Of a stretch of 64,000 bases of DNA, positions 28,952-38,042 are shown piece by piece. Below the pieces are notes generated by a model, which saw nothing but the letters and a program-made list of their open reading frames with translations, did not search any database and was not told where the DNA came from. A program made the position numbers and the translations under genes. Numbering within the stretch: position 1 is the first letter of the stretch; every line of letters begins with the position of its first letter. Location: NCBI RefSeq assembly GCF_020736365.1, contig NZ_CP085988.1, positions 874,001 through 938,000 of the forward strand. Direction: 5' to 3'. The DNA is from Clostridium sp. M62/1. Its GTDB lineage: Bacteria > Bacillota > Clostridia > Lachnospirales > Lachnospiraceae.

Positions 28952-29013
28952 GGAGGAACGAGTGAGAAAATTTTGTGACTTCGCTGGAACAAAATTTTCT
29001 CACTCGTTCCTCC
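28952..29013 (-). repeat. Loop-conserved hairpin D (loop reversed)
   Basis: A 23-bp perfect stem (28952-28974 with 28991-29013) around GTGACTTCGCTGGAAC (28975-28990), the reverse complement of the loop in C. Together C and D form an oppositely oriented pair, as A and B do. Confidence 0.9.
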
Positions 29014-29178
29014 GTACCATTCTCCGTCTCCTCCGTACCATCCTCCGAGCTATCTTCCCCGCCATCCTCCATCCCGTCCCGCTACATCCATCTGCACTTC
29101 CTGCAGCCTCCCCTTCCCGGGCAGTCTCCGGGTACCGGAAAATCCCGTAAAAACAAGGAAAAATAAGCAAAGATCCGC

Positions 29179-29207
29179 TTGCAATCTATAAAAATAAGTG
29201 TTATAAT
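29179..29207 (+). promoter_or_regulatory. Promoter of the rpmJ-rpsM-alpha operon
   Basis: TTGCAA (29179-29184), 17 bp, TATAAT (29202-29207), similar to the rpsJ promoter. Confidence 0.85.
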
Positions 29208-29213
29208 GCTCTA

Positions 29214-29392
29214 GCGAACTTTGTTGAGGCATCAGAATAGATCTGCCCTTTTGAAGCTGTGAACCCAGGCTGAGAGAGGCCGGACTGTTTGATAGATGTA
29301 CCTGTAGGCCCGCATTTGAGGACTGCAATATGCAACAAACTGCGCGTTGTGTGTCCTTAGGTGGACGGACTATTACGGAAAGGAGAATTACT
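29214..29392 (+). promoter_or_regulatory. Structured leader of the rpmJ operon mRNA
   Basis: About 180 nt separate the promoter from rpmJ. TTTGTTG (29220-29226) can pair with CAACAAA (29333-29339), closing a domain that includes a GCAT/ATGC hairpin. This suggests a ribosomal-protein-type leader; the ligand is unknown. Confidence 0.5.
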
Positions 29393-29506
29393 GTGAAGGT
29401 TAGATCATCGGTTAAACCAATTTGCGAAAAATGCAAGATCATCAAGAGAAAAGGCAGTATCAGAGTAATCTGTGAAAATCCAAAGCACAAACAAAGACAG
29501 GGCTGA
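29393..29506 (+). CDS. rpmJ: 50S ribosomal protein L36
   Basis: This 37-residue protein reads [20 protein letters not shown] and ends [13 protein letters not shown], with the C-C-C-H zinc ligands of classical L36. It starts at a GTG six bases after AAAGGAG. It is the first gene after the rpmJ leader. Confidence 0.97.
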   Translation: MKVRSSVKPICEKCKIIKRKGSIRVICENPKHKQRQG

Positions 29507-29639
29507 TAAATAGTCTGCCTGATTTTTTCGCACACCGCTTTTCATGTGAACCACCAGGATAAGTTGTTCATATGAATCAAGCATTTAGCAATACTTGTGG
29601 ATTGAATGAAAGAAAAACTAATGGAGGTGTACTAAACAC

Positions 29640-30008
29640 ATGGCTCGTATTTCAGGTGTTGATTTACCAAGAGAAAAACGTGTCGAGATCGGTTTAACTT
29701 ACATCTACGGAATCGGTAGAGCAAGTTCCAACCGCATTCTCGCAGAGGCTGGCGTGAATCCTGACACACGTGTTAAGGATTTAACAGACGACGAGGTTAA
29801 AAAGCTGGCAGCAATCATCGCTGATACTCAGGTTGTTGAGGGTGATTTAAGAAGAGAGATCGCCATGAACATCAAGAGACTTCAGGAGATCGGATGCTAC
29901 AGAGGAATCCGTCACAGAAAGAGCCTTCCGGTTCGCGGTCAGAAGACAAAGACCAACGCGAGAACACGTAAGGGACCAAGGAAGACAGTAGCAAACAAGA
30001 AGAAATAA
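29640..30008 (+). CDS. rpsM: 30S ribosomal protein S13
   Basis: This 122-residue protein ([54 protein letters not shown]) is a normal S13 of the 30S head, with a basic tail that reaches the P-site tRNA. Confidence 0.97.
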   Translation: MARISGVDLPREKRVEIGLTYIYGIGRASSNRILAEAGVNPDTRVKDLTDDEVKKLAAIIADTQVVEGDLRREIAMNIKRLQEIGCYRGIRHRKSLPVRGQKTKTNARTRKGPRKTVANKKK

Positions 30009-30094
30009 TTAAGTAACAATGTAAACGTGAATCAGGTTAGGTGATACAGTAGGTTTAACAGGATTCAATATCAGAGAAAGTAGGTTAGTTTAAA

Positions 30095-30496
30095 ATGGCT
30101 AAAAAAGTGTCAACTGCTAAGAAAGTGACAAAAAAGCGTGTAAAGAAAAACGTTGAACGCGGACAGGCGCACATCCAGTCATCTTTTAATAACACAATCG
30201 TTACTTTAACAGATGCACAGGGAAATGCTTTATCTTGGGCAAGTGCAGGCGGTCTGGGATTTAGAGGTTCAAGGAAATCTACTCCATATGCAGCACAGAT
30301 GGCTGCAGAAACTGCAACAAAGGCAGCTCTTATCCATGGATTAAAATCTGTAGACGTTATGGTAAAAGGACCTGGTTCAGGCCGTGAGGCAGCAATCCGC
30401 GCCCTTCAGGCCTGCGGTCTGGAAGTAACAAGCATCAGGGACGTAACTCCGGTACCACACAACGGATGCCGTCCGCCGAAGCGCAGAAGAGTCTAA
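30095..30496 (+). CDS. rpsK: 30S ribosomal protein S11
   Basis: This 133-residue protein has a Lys-rich N-terminus followed by the S11 core ([51 protein letters not shown]). Length is typical. It lies on the 30S platform. Confidence 0.97.
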   Translation: MAKKVSTAKKVTKKRVKKNVERGQAHIQSSFNNTIVTLTDAQGNALSWASAGGLGFRGSRKSTPYAAQMAAETATKAALIHGLKSVDVMVKGPGSGREAAIRALQACGLEVTSIRDVTPVPHNGCRPPKRRRV

Positions 30497-30514
30497 TATA
30501 GGAGGAGAGTTAAG

Positions 30515-31108
30515 ATGGCAGTAAATAGAGTTCCTGTTCTTAAAAGATGTAGATCTCTTGACCTTGATCCAATTTACTTAGGAATCGACAAGAAATCAAA
30601 TAGAAATTCAAAGAGAGCTAATAAGAAGATGAGCGAGTATGGTCTCCAGTTAAGAGAGAAGCAGAAAGCAAAATTCATCTATGGTGTGTTAGAGAAACCT
30701 TTCAGAAACTACTATGCAAAGGCTTCCAGAATGAACGGACAGGTTGGTACAAACCTGATGATTATTCTGGAGTCCAGACTGGATAACGTTCTGTTCAGAA
30801 TGGGATTCGGCCGCACAAGAAAAGAGACAAGACAGATCGTTGACCACAAGCACGTACTTGTAAACGGCAAGTGCGTAAACATCCCGTCCTACCTGGTAAA
30901 GGCCGGAGATGTAATCGAGATCAAAGAGAAATACAAATCTTCACAGAGATATAAAGACGTATTAGAGGTAACAGCAGGAAGACTTGTACCGGCCTGGTTA
31001 GAGGTTGATCAGGAGAACTTAAGAGGTACAGTAAAAGAGTTACCGACCAGAGACGAGATTGATGTTCCTGTAAACGAAGTGCTTATCGTCGAGTTATACT
31101 CCAAATAA
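30515..31108 (+). CDS. rpsD: 30S ribosomal protein S4
   Basis: This 197-residue protein has the S4 RNA-binding domain (RLDNVLFRMGFGRTRKETRQ, HKHVLVNGKCVNIPSYLVKA). S4 nucleates 30S assembly and autoregulates the alpha operon in E. coli and rpsD in Bacillus. Here it sits inside the alpha operon before rpoA. Confidence 0.96.
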   Translation: MAVNRVPVLKRCRSLDLDPIYLGIDKKSNRNSKRANKKMSEYGLQLREKQKAKFIYGVLEKPFRNYYAKASRMNGQVGTNLMIILESRLDNVLFRMGFGRTRKETRQIVDHKHVLVNGKCVNIPSYLVKAGDVIEIKEKYKSSQRYKDVLEVTAGRLVPAWLEVDQENLRGTVKELPTRDEIDVPVNEVLIVELYSK

Positions 31109-31152
31109 TTAAGGCCAGCCCTTAATTAACTTCCCAGAAGGAGGGGCTATTA

Positions 31153-32112
31153 GTGTTCGATTTTGAAAAACCGAAAATTGAAATTGCTGAGATTTCAGAA
31201 GACAAAAGATATGGCAAGTTTGTAGTGGAACCGCTCGAGAGAGGCTACGGCACTACATTAGGAAATTCTTTAAGAAGAATTATGCTCTCTTCTTTGCCTG
31301 GAGCAGCAGTAAGTCAGGTGAAAATCGACGGCGTTCTGCATGAGTTCAGTTCCATCCCCGGCGTGAAGGAGGATGTGACTGAGATTATCATGAACATCAA
31401 GAGTCTGGCAATCAAGAACAGCAGCGAAACAAACGAGCCTAAGACAGCGTATATCGAGTTCGAGGGCGAGGGCGTCGTGACAGCCGCTGACATCAATGCT
31501 GATTCTGACATTGAGATTTTAAATCCGGATCAGGTAATCGCCACACTGAGCGGCGGAGCTGACAGCAAGTTCTATATGGAGCTGACCATCACAAAGGGAC
31601 GCGGATACATCAGCGCTGACAAGAACAAGAGCGATGATCTTCCGATCGGCGTGATTGCAGTAGATTCCATCTACACTCCGGTAGAGCGCGTGAACATGTC
31701 TGTTGAGAACACCCGTGTGGGACAGGTTACAGATTACGACAAGCTGACTCTGGACGTTTTCACAAACGGAACCCTGGCTCCGGACGAGGCAGTGAGCCTT
31801 GCAGCTAAGGTATTAAGCGAGCATCTGAACCTTTTCATTGACCTCTCCGAAAACGCCAGAACCGCTGAGGTTATGGTGGAGAAGGAAGACAATGAGAAGG
31901 AGAAGGTTCTCGAGATGAACATTGATGAACTGGAATTATCCGTCCGTTCATACAACTGTTTAAAACGCGCAGGCATCAACACTGTGGAGGAGCTGTGCAA
32001 CAGAACTCCGGAGGATATGATGAAGGTGAGAAACCTGGGCCGCAAATCCCTGGAAGAGGTGCTTGCCAAGTTAAAGGAGCTGGGCTTACAGTTAAATCCG
32101 AGCGAGGAGTAA
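31153..32112 (+). CDS. rpoA: DNA-directed RNA polymerase subunit alpha
   Basis: This 319-residue protein starts at GTG after AAGGAGG. Its N-terminal dimerisation domain holds [20 protein letters not shown] and its C-terminal DNA-binding domain holds [20 protein letters not shown] and [20 protein letters not shown]. It is the scaffold for polymerase assembly. Length is standard. Confidence 0.98.
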   Translation: MFDFEKPKIEIAEISEDKRYGKFVVEPLERGYGTTLGNSLRRIMLSSLPGAAVSQVKIDGVLHEFSSIPGVKEDVTEIIMNIKSLAIKNSSETNEPKTAYIEFEGEGVVTAADINADSDIEILNPDQVIATLSGGADSKFYMELTITKGRGYISADKNKSDDLPIGVIAVDSIYTPVERVNMSVENTRVGQVTDYDKLTLDVFTNGTLAPDEAVSLAAKVLSEHLNLFIDLSENARTAEVMVEKEDNEKEKVLEMNIDELELSVRSYNCLKRAGINTVEELCNRTPEDMMKVRNLGRKSLEEVLAKLKELGLQLNPSEE

Positions 32113-32349
32113 TCCACGGTCCTAAGATGGCTGGAGGACAGCGAAAGCCGGGAAACCGGAGTCCTGCAAAGGGCAGATTCTTTGCAGGAGAGCGGAGAGT
32201 GAGGAATACGTTCCCCGCCTTCGCAGAAGGGCATTCCTTTCTGAGGAGGGAGGTTCCTTCTGAACCGAAACTGATTTATGGACAAAAAGCATCCGTCCAG
32301 TAAGCCCGAAGATGCGTGGGCGGATGTTCCACAAATGGAGGATTTTATA
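32113..32349 (+). other. Structured spacer between rpoA and rplQ
   Basis: These 237 bases hold a perfect 9-bp hairpin CCTGCAAAG/CTTTGCAGG (32163-32188) plus GGAAT/ATTCC and GGTTC/GAACC hairpins. The rplQ reading frame stays open back to 32278, but that extension has no L17 character or ribosome-binding site. Confidence 0.55.
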
Positions 32350-32886
32350 ATGGCAGGATATAGAAAGCTGGGAAGAACTTCCAGCCAGAGAAAAGCATTA
32401 TTAAGAAACCAGGTGACAAACCTGTTATACAACGGAAAGATCGTTACAACTGAGGCAAGAGCCAAGGAAGTAAAGAAGATCGCCGAGGGCTTAATTGCAC
32501 TTGCAGTTAAGGAGAAGGACAACTACGAGACTGTTAAGGTAACAGCAAAGGTTGCCAAGAAGGACGCTGACGGCAAGAGAGTGAAGGAAGTCGTTGACGG
32601 AAAGAAAGTAACTGTTTACGAGGAAGTTGAGAAGGAAATCAAGAAGGATAAGCCATCCAGACTTCACGCAAGAAGACAGATGTTAAAGGTTCTCTACGGA
32701 GTAACCGAGGTTCCGACCGCTAAGGCTGGAAGAAAGAAAAACACAAAGTCCGTAGATATGGCTGCTAAGCTGTTCGACGAGATCGCACCAAAGTATGCTA
32801 ACCGCAACGGCGGATACACAAGAATCGTTAAGATCGGCCTTCGTAAGGGCGATGCAGCGATGGAAGTTCTGCTTGAGTTAGTATAA
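32350..32886 (+). CDS. rplQ: 50S ribosomal protein L17
   Basis: This 178-residue protein starts [20 protein letters not shown] and ends with [20 protein letters not shown] and VLLELV, as L17 does. A charged insert of about 50 residues (roughly 75-125, Lys/Glu/Val-rich) lies in the middle. The same kind of insert is, to my knowledge, common in Lachnospiraceae. ATG 32350 follows TGGAGG. Confidence 0.93.
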   Translation: MAGYRKLGRTSSQRKALLRNQVTNLLYNGKIVTTEARAKEVKKIAEGLIALAVKEKDNYETVKVTAKVAKKDADGKRVKEVVDGKKVTVYEEVEKEIKKDKPSRLHARRQMLKVLYGVTEVPTAKAGRKKNTKSVDMAAKLFDEIAPKYANRNGGYTRIVKIGLRKGDAAMEVLLELV

Positions 32887-32900
32887 GACTGACTGTACCG

Positions 32901-32937
32901 ATCCTCCGGGGAGAGAATTCCCCGGGGGATTTTTTTG
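32901..32937 (+). terminator. Terminator of the alpha operon
   Basis: ATCCTCCGGGG (32901-32911) pairs with CCCCGGGGGAT (32920-32930) around an 8-nt loop, followed by TTTTTTT. Confidence 0.92.
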
Positions 32938-32970
32938 TGGGGAAAAAAGGAAGGGTGGGTGGTGGTGGGC

Positions 32971-33030
32971 GGAGAGAGGAGGAAGGCATTTTGTTCCAGC
33001 GAAGTCACAAAATGCCTTCCTCCTCTCTCC
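32971..33030 (+). repeat. Loop-conserved hairpin E
   Basis: A 22-bp perfect stem (32971-32992 with 33009-33030) around GTTCCAGCGAAGTCAC (32993-33008). It lies 34 bases past the alpha-operon terminator, so it is probably not needed as that operon's terminator. DNA from 33031 to 33277 holds no gene. Confidence 0.9.
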
Positions 33031-33277
33031 TTCTGCCATAGGTTCCGGCTTACTTTTGATATGAAAAAAATAACAAAGCGATGGGGAAGCTTCCGGATGG
33101 GGATGGAGATGAGGGGAAGCGGTGAGAAGGTTGATACCTTTCTTCTCAGGCAGCCGTATTTCCGACTGCCTTCAGAGAAGGCTCAGGGCCTCCCTGTCAT
33201 TGAAAACGAGCTTCCCCCAGGCCTTTCGTCAGGAAAAATAAGGAAATATATTTAAGATTTCGCAAGAATATCGTAAG

Positions 33278-33307
33278 TTGACGCCTGTCGGCCCCGATGT
33301 TTATAAT
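33278..33307 (+). promoter_or_regulatory. Promoter of the tandem repeat-protein genes
   Basis: TTGACG (33278-33283), 18 bp, TATAAT (33302-33307), about 120 bases before the start codon. Confidence 0.75.
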
Positions 33308-33425
33308 AAAGATAGAAAAATAGCGTTGAGGGATTTCCCGGCGCCGGCACCCTGCAGGAGAGCAGAGAGAGCAGGCGATCGATGGGGAGGACATAAGATA
33401 GAGCAGGAAAAAGGAGGATGGTAGT

Positions 33426-34694
33426 ATGAAAAGCAGAGCGGGGTATGCGAAGGCGCTGGCGTTGATTTGTATGTCTGCCTTACTTGCGGCAGGGGGAAGC
33501 CTTACTGTGTTTGCGGCTTCCAAGACGATCTCCAAGGTGGATATTGATGTTAAGATAGAGCTGGAGCCGGGGGACGATCTGCCGGATTTATCCTACGGTT
33601 CCAAGGGAGAAGGGGCAAATGTCATGGTCTCAGACGGCGCCAAGTATGAGATTGTGGAAGATCCTGAGTGGAGCAGCTCCGTCGGCAGCAGCGGGGTTAA
33701 GATCGGAAGCACCTACACGTTTAAGGTAATTCTGGAGGCCAAGGATCCGGATGAGTACACCTTTAAGGGCACGTATAAGTCCAGCAATGTGAAGGTGAGC
33801 GGAGGAGAATTTGTCTCAGCCAGCCGTTCCGGAAGCGACCGGCTGAAGGTTACGATCAAGACAGATCCGGTGGAGGGAACTTTTGAGGCTCCGGAGGAGG
33901 CCGAGTGGAGCGATACGACTCTGGGGCTTGCAAAGTGGGATTCCGTGGATCGGGTGGATGCCTATGATATTACCCTCTACCGGGGAGGAAGCACGGTATA
34001 TAAGGTGAAAGGGTATCAGGGCAACAAGATTAGTTTTTATCCCTATATGACCAGCGCTGGAACCTACAGCTTTAAAGTGCGCTCTGTGGCCAAGAATGAC
34101 AGCCAGAAGGATTATGCAAAGAGCAGCGACTGGACAGATTCAGATGAGATTTATATAGGAAAGGAATCAGTGTCAGACGGCTCCGGAAAAATCGATTACA
34201 ACAATCAGAACAGCGCAGGTAACAACACAACCGCCCAGGTGGGATGGATCCAGCAGGGCGACCGCTGGTGGTACCGCTACCCGGACGGCAGCTATCAGAA
34301 GAATGACTGGCTTCTTCTCAACAATCAGTGGTTCCTTTTCGACGCTGACGGATGGATGCTGACGGACTGGCAGTATAAGAACAACAACTGGTATTATCTG
34401 AACCCTGTCTCAGATGGAAACAGGGGAGTTATGCTCACCGGCTGGATTCAGACTAATTCCGGCTGGTACTACCTGAATCCGGGGCCTGACGGGACTGTGG
34501 GGGCCATGTACAGGAATCAGTGGCTGGATTTGAATGGAAAGCGGTATTATCTGGGCGACTCCGGCGCCATGTATGAGGGATGGAGGCAGATAGGAAACGA
34601 CTGGTATTATTTCTATCCCGGAAGCGGGGAGCTGGCGGTGAACACGACCATCGACACCTTCTATGTAGATGGAAATGGAATCTGGAGAAGATAA
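33426..34694 (+). CDS. Secreted protein with C-terminal cell-wall-binding repeats (paralog 1)
   Basis: This 422-residue protein has a signal peptide cleaved near TVFA-AS. Residues about 33-250 form a beta-rich region: a module starting KVDIDVKIELEPGDD, then a fibronectin-III-like part (LAKWDSVDRVDAYDITLYRG). From about residue 270 there are six or so GW/WYYL repeats (GWIQQGDRWWYRYPDGSYQK, NNWYYLNPVSDG). No catalytic residues are evident. It is probably a surface-bound adhesin or glycan-binding protein. AAAGGAGG precedes the start. The next gene is a paralog. Confidence 0.78.
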   Translation: MKSRAGYAKALALICMSALLAAGGSLTVFAASKTISKVDIDVKIELEPGDDLPDLSYGSKGEGANVMVSDGAKYEIVEDPEWSSSVGSSGVKIGSTYTFKVILEAKDPDEYTFKGTYKSSNVKVSGGEFVSASRSGSDRLKVTIKTDPVEGTFEAPEEAEWSDTTLGLAKWDSVDRVDAYDITLYRGGSTVYKVKGYQGNKISFYPYMTSAGTYSFKVRSVAKNDSQKDYAKSSDWTDSDEIYIGKESVSDGSGKIDYNNQNSAGNNTTAQVGWIQQGDRWWYRYPDGSYQKNDWLLLNNQWFLFDADGWMLTDWQYKNNNWYYLNPVSDGNRGVMLTGWIQTNSGWYYLNPGPDGTVGAMYRNQWLDLNGKRYYLGDSGAMYEGWRQIGNDWYYFYPGSGELAVNTTIDTFYVDGNGIWRR

Positions 34695-34811
34695 GCAGCC
34701 GGAGAAAAACAGAGAGAACAGGCAGCTCAGAGCAGGCAAGGCGGCCGGAGAAAACAGGAAAGGCAGTCAGCTCAGAGCAGACAGGGCAGGATCAATAGGA
34801 AGGGATGCAGG

Positions 34812-35888
34812 ATGGCAGGAAGCAGAAACAGGAGAATGGTCCTGGCAGGCGCGGTCATATCATTGGCAGCGGGGATGGTATTTCCCGCCCTGGCAGACGG
34901 CAAAATTGCCGAGGTGAAGATTGGCATAAGAAACGAGTATGAGCCGGGGACCGTGAAAGAGCCAAAGGTACAGGTTACCGGAAGCGAAAGCTCGGTGGAA
35001 AACGTGTCATGGGATGTCAGGGTGTCAGACTGGGAGCCGGGAAAGGCACGCACCGGGAAAATTGTCCTGAGAGCGGATGAAGGCCTGACATTTGGTGAAA
35101 ATGGAAACAGCCCGTCTGTGCAGGTAAGCGGGGCAGAATATATTTCAGCAGAAGAGAGAGAAAACGGAAGCGTTCTGGAGGTTACGGTGTCCTACACGCC
35201 TGTGCTGAAGCTGGGGCAGACGGAGAGCGCCGGATGGGACAGTGCCAGCCAGGGAACAGCTGTCTGGAGACCGGTTCCCTATGCAAAGGCGTATCAGCTC
35301 AGGCTCTACCGCGCAGGAACTCAGGAGAGCGGAGAGGAAAATGCTGCAGATAACCAGTATGTGAATATGCTGACTCTCACGGGAACCTCTGCGGATCTCA
35401 CTGCCTATATGCAGGAGGAGGGAGTCTATTTCTACACTGTCAAGGCGCTGGCTTCAGGCAGCGGGGAAGCCCTGTCTGCCGGAGACGCGTTTGAGTCGGA
35501 GAGGATTGTCACCCTGCGCAGGATGAGCGAGGGCTGGGAACAGGTGAACGGGAGATACCAGTACACGGACAAAAACGGTGTGAGAGCCTCCGGAGGGTGG
35601 AGATATATTGACGGAAGCTGGTACTATTTTGACCAGGATGCCAATGCGGCAACCGGCTGGCAGAATGTCGGAGGGCGCTGGTATTATCTGGACGAACAGG
35701 GAAGGATGAAGACAGGCTGGCTGAATGAAAACGGAATCTGGTACTATCTGGATCCGACAGGGGCCATGGCGACCGGCTGGTACGAGCTGGGACCGGGAAA
35801 TGCCTACTATTTTGATGCAAGCGGAAAAATGCTCTATGATACGGTAGTGGACGGCCGGCGCCTGGACGTAAATGGCCGGGCAGAGTAG
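34812..35888 (+). CDS. Secreted protein with C-terminal cell-wall-binding repeats (paralog 2)
   Basis: This 358-residue protein has the same plan as its upstream neighbour: signal peptide (cleavage near ALA-DG), an N-terminal KIAEVKIGIRNEYEPG module similar to the first module of paralog 1, an FN3-like stretch (GTAVWRPVPYAKAYQLRLYR), then about five WYYF/WYYL repeats (GSWYYFDQDANAATGWQNVG). The pair looks like a diverged tandem duplication. The 117-base spacer contains an imperfect direct repeat (AGCTCAGAGCAG near 34724 and 34769). Confidence 0.77.
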   Translation: MAGSRNRRMVLAGAVISLAAGMVFPALADGKIAEVKIGIRNEYEPGTVKEPKVQVTGSESSVENVSWDVRVSDWEPGKARTGKIVLRADEGLTFGENGNSPSVQVSGAEYISAEERENGSVLEVTVSYTPVLKLGQTESAGWDSASQGTAVWRPVPYAKAYQLRLYRAGTQESGEENAADNQYVNMLTLTGTSADLTAYMQEEGVYFYTVKALASGSGEALSAGDAFESERIVTLRRMSEGWEQVNGRYQYTDKNGVRASGGWRYIDGSWYYFDQDANAATGWQNVGGRWYYLDEQGRMKTGWLNENGIWYYLDPTGAMATGWYELGPGNAYYFDASGKMLYDTVVDGRRLDVNGRAE

Positions 35889-36130
35889 TCTGTAAGCAGT
35901 TCACAGGCTCACAGGCCTTCTGGGCCGACGGACACAGAAGATGCCGAAAGCCGGAGCCGGATGGGGCAGAATAATGAGAAGCAGGCGGAGAGCGTGCAGG
36001 CGGGAAAAGCCATCTGCACTCCCTCCGCTTTCTGCTTTTGTGCATCCATCTTTGAGGCAGCTTTCAGGGAGGCCTGAGAAAGCGGCGGGAAGGGAGAGGC
36101 TTCCAATACGCCGCATCGCGAGTAAACCGC
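35889..36130. other. Intergenic region before ecfA
   Basis: No gene, strong terminator or known RNA is seen in this stretch. The ecfA promoter follows at 36131. Confidence 0.5.
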
Positions 36131-36159
36131 TTGACTCTTTCCTGAAAGTAATCTAAAAT
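36131..36159 (+). promoter_or_regulatory. Promoter of the ecfA-ecfT-truA operon
   Basis: TTGACT (36131-36136), 17 bp, TAAAAT (36154-36159). Confidence 0.7.
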
Positions 36160-36242
36160 TTAACAAGACAGCTGATGTGGGAAACTGTCGTTTTCTGCCA
36201 GGTCGCAGGAACGGCAGGGTCTGGATTTTAGAAGGAATTGAG

Positions 36243-38042
36243 ATGAATATAATTAAAGCAGCAGGCCTGGTGTTTGACTATATCAGGCGGGATGAGGAAG
36301 ATAAAATTGAGGAGAAAAAGCGTGCCATCGATCATCTGGATGTGGAGATTGAGAAGGGGAGCTTTGTAGCGGTTCTGGGCCATAACGGTTCAGGAAAATC
36401 CACCTTTGCCAAGCACATAAACGGGATCTTGCTTCCCACAGAGGGCGAAGTCTGGGTGGCCGGCATGAACACGGCAGATGAGGATCGTCTCTGGGATGTG
36501 AGAAAGACGGCGGGCATGGTGTTTCAGAACCCGGACAACCAGATTATCGGAAATATTGTGGAGGAGGATGTGGGCTTCGGTCCGGAAAATCTCGGCGTCC
36601 CCACAGAGGAGATTTGGAAGCGGGTAGATGAAAGCCTGAAGGCGGTGGGAATGACCCTTTACCGGAAAAAGTCACCGAACCGCCTGTCGGGAGGACAGAA
36701 GCAGAGGGTGGCCATTGCCGGGGTGATGGCCATGAAGCCGGAGTGTATCGTTCTGGACGAGCCCACGGCCATGCTGGATCCCAATGGACGGGCAGACGTG
36801 ATCCGCACAGTGCGGGAGCTGAACCAGAAGGAGGGAATCACAGTTGTTCTCATCACCCACTACATGGAGGAAGTGATCCATGCAGACCGGGTGATTGTGA
36901 TGGATGACGGGCGCGTGGTGATGGATGGGACGCCAAGGGAGGTGTTTGCTCAGGTGCAGCAGCTGAAGGAATACCGCCTGGACGTTCCTCAGGTGACAGA
37001 GCTGGCCTGGGAGCTTAAGAATGCCGGGGTAAATATGCCGGAGGGCATTCTGGATCGGAAGGAATTTACAAATGCCTTTCTCTCTGTCTGCCCCGGAGAG
37101 CTTCTTAAGAAGCCGGCAGCGGAGGAACCCCGGTCTTCTGAAACGGCCAAAGAAGCCGGCGGGAAAGAGGGGCAGGGTGAAACTGCCATCAAAGCCATTG
37201 ATTTAAACTTCAAGTACAGCTCCGGAACTGCCTTTGAGCAGCAGGCTTTAAAGGATGTCAGCTTTGAGGTCAGGGACGGAGAGTTTATCGGGCTGATCGG
37301 CCATACCGGGTCAGGAAAGTCTACGCTGATTCAGCACCTGAACGGGCTTATCAGGCCCACCTCCGGGGATATTTTATTCCACGGGACGAGCATATACAGC
37401 GAGGGATACAGCATGAAGGAGCTGCGCAGCAAGGTCGGGCTGGTTTTCCAGTATCCGGAGCACCAGCTCTTTGAGGCGGATGTGTTCTCTGATGTCTGCT
37501 TCGGGCCTAAAAACCTGGGGCTCTCCGCTGAGGAGGTGGAGAAGAGGGCCAGACATGCCCTGAAGCTGGTGGGACTGGACGAGAAGTTCTATAAGCGCTC
37601 CCCCTTTGAGCTTTCCGGAGGACAGAAGAGGCGGGTGGCCATCGCAGGAGTGCTGGCCATGCGGCCGGAGGTGATGATCCTGGACGAGCCCACGGCAGGG
37701 CTGGATCCCAGGGGAAGAGATGAGATTCTCGAACAGATCGAGCGGCTGAACCGCCAGCACGGACTCACCATTATTCTGGTTTCCCACAGTATGGAGGATG
37801 TGGCCAGGTACGTGGATCGGCTGATGGTGATGGATCACGGCCGGAAGGTGTTTGACGGGACGCCCAAAGAGGTGTTCAGGCACTGGAAGGAGCTGGAATC
37901 CATGGGGCTTGCGGCGCCTCAGGTGACCTACCTTGTGCAGGAGCTTCGGGCTGAGGGCGTCGGGATTTCAGATACAATTACCACAGTAGAGGAGGCCAGG
38001 GATGCGCTGCTTTCATTCCTCGGCAGGCAGGAGAGAGTATGA
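36243..38042 (+). CDS. ECF transporter ATPases EcfA1 and EcfA2 fused in one protein
   Basis: This 599-residue protein joins two complete ABC ATPases that are usually separate genes (ecfA1/cbiO1 and ecfA2/cbiO2). Walker A motifs are GHNGSGKST (residues 46-54) and GHTGSGKST (about 353-361); signatures are RLSGGQKQR and ELSGGQKRR; Walker B motifs are [13 protein letters not shown] and [14 protein letters not shown] charged 35-residue Ala/Glu-rich linker (about 288-322) joins them. The ATG at 36243 follows AAGGAATTG; the upstream frame has no ribosome-binding site. It powers a group II ECF vitamin/metal importer with EcfT next door. Confidence 0.92.
   Translation: MNIIKAAGLVFDYIRRDEEDKIEEKKRAIDHLDVEIEKGSFVAVLGHNGSGKSTFAKHINGILLPTEGEVWVAGMNTADEDRLWDVRKTAGMVFQNPDNQIIGNIVEEDVGFGPENLGVPTEEIWKRVDESLKAVGMTLYRKKSPNRLSGGQKQRVAIAGVMAMKPECIVLDEPTAMLDPNGRADVIRTVRELNQKEGITVVLITHYMEEVIHADRVIVMDDGRVVMDGTPREVFAQVQQLKEYRLDVPQVTELAWELKNAGVNMPEGILDRKEFTNAFLSVCPGELLKKPAAEEPRSSETAKEAGGKEGQGETAIKAIDLNFKYSSGTAFEQQALKDVSFEVRDGEFIGLIGHTGSGKSTLIQHLNGLIRPTSGDILFHGTSIYSEGYSMKELRSKVGLVFQYPEHQLFEADVFSDVCFGPKNLGLSAEEVEKRARHALKLVGLDEKFYKRSPFELSGGQKRRVAIAGVLAMRPEVMILDEPTAGLDPRGRDEILEQIERLNRQHGLTIILVSHSMEDVARYVDRLMVMDHGRKVFDGTPKEVFRHWKELESMGLAAPQVTYLVQELRAEGVGISDTITTVEEARDALLSFLGRQERV

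Larger units (their letters stand above)
28551..29178. other. Long non-coding gap with two loop-conserved hairpins
   Basis: No gene is supported in 28551-29178. It holds hairpins C and D (28585-28646 and 28952-29013), a G-rich purine stretch (about 28640-28850) and a C/T-rich stretch (29014-29120). Several open frames here are low-complexity and lack ribosome-binding sites. Confidence 0.7.

Noticed and set aside
28551..29160. Small open frames in the gap after infA
   Set aside because: They consist of low-complexity Arg/Lys/Glu or Ser/Pro translations across hairpins, with no start signals.
32278..32349. N-terminal extension of L17
   Set aside because: The frame is open but has no ribosome-binding site, and L17 proteins start at [11 protein letters not shown] 32350 with TGGAGG is preferred.
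14318..33030. CRISPR-like repeats
   Set aside because: The shared 16-mers are few, unevenly spaced over 19 kb, occur in both orientations and are embedded in palindromes. No cas genes are present.
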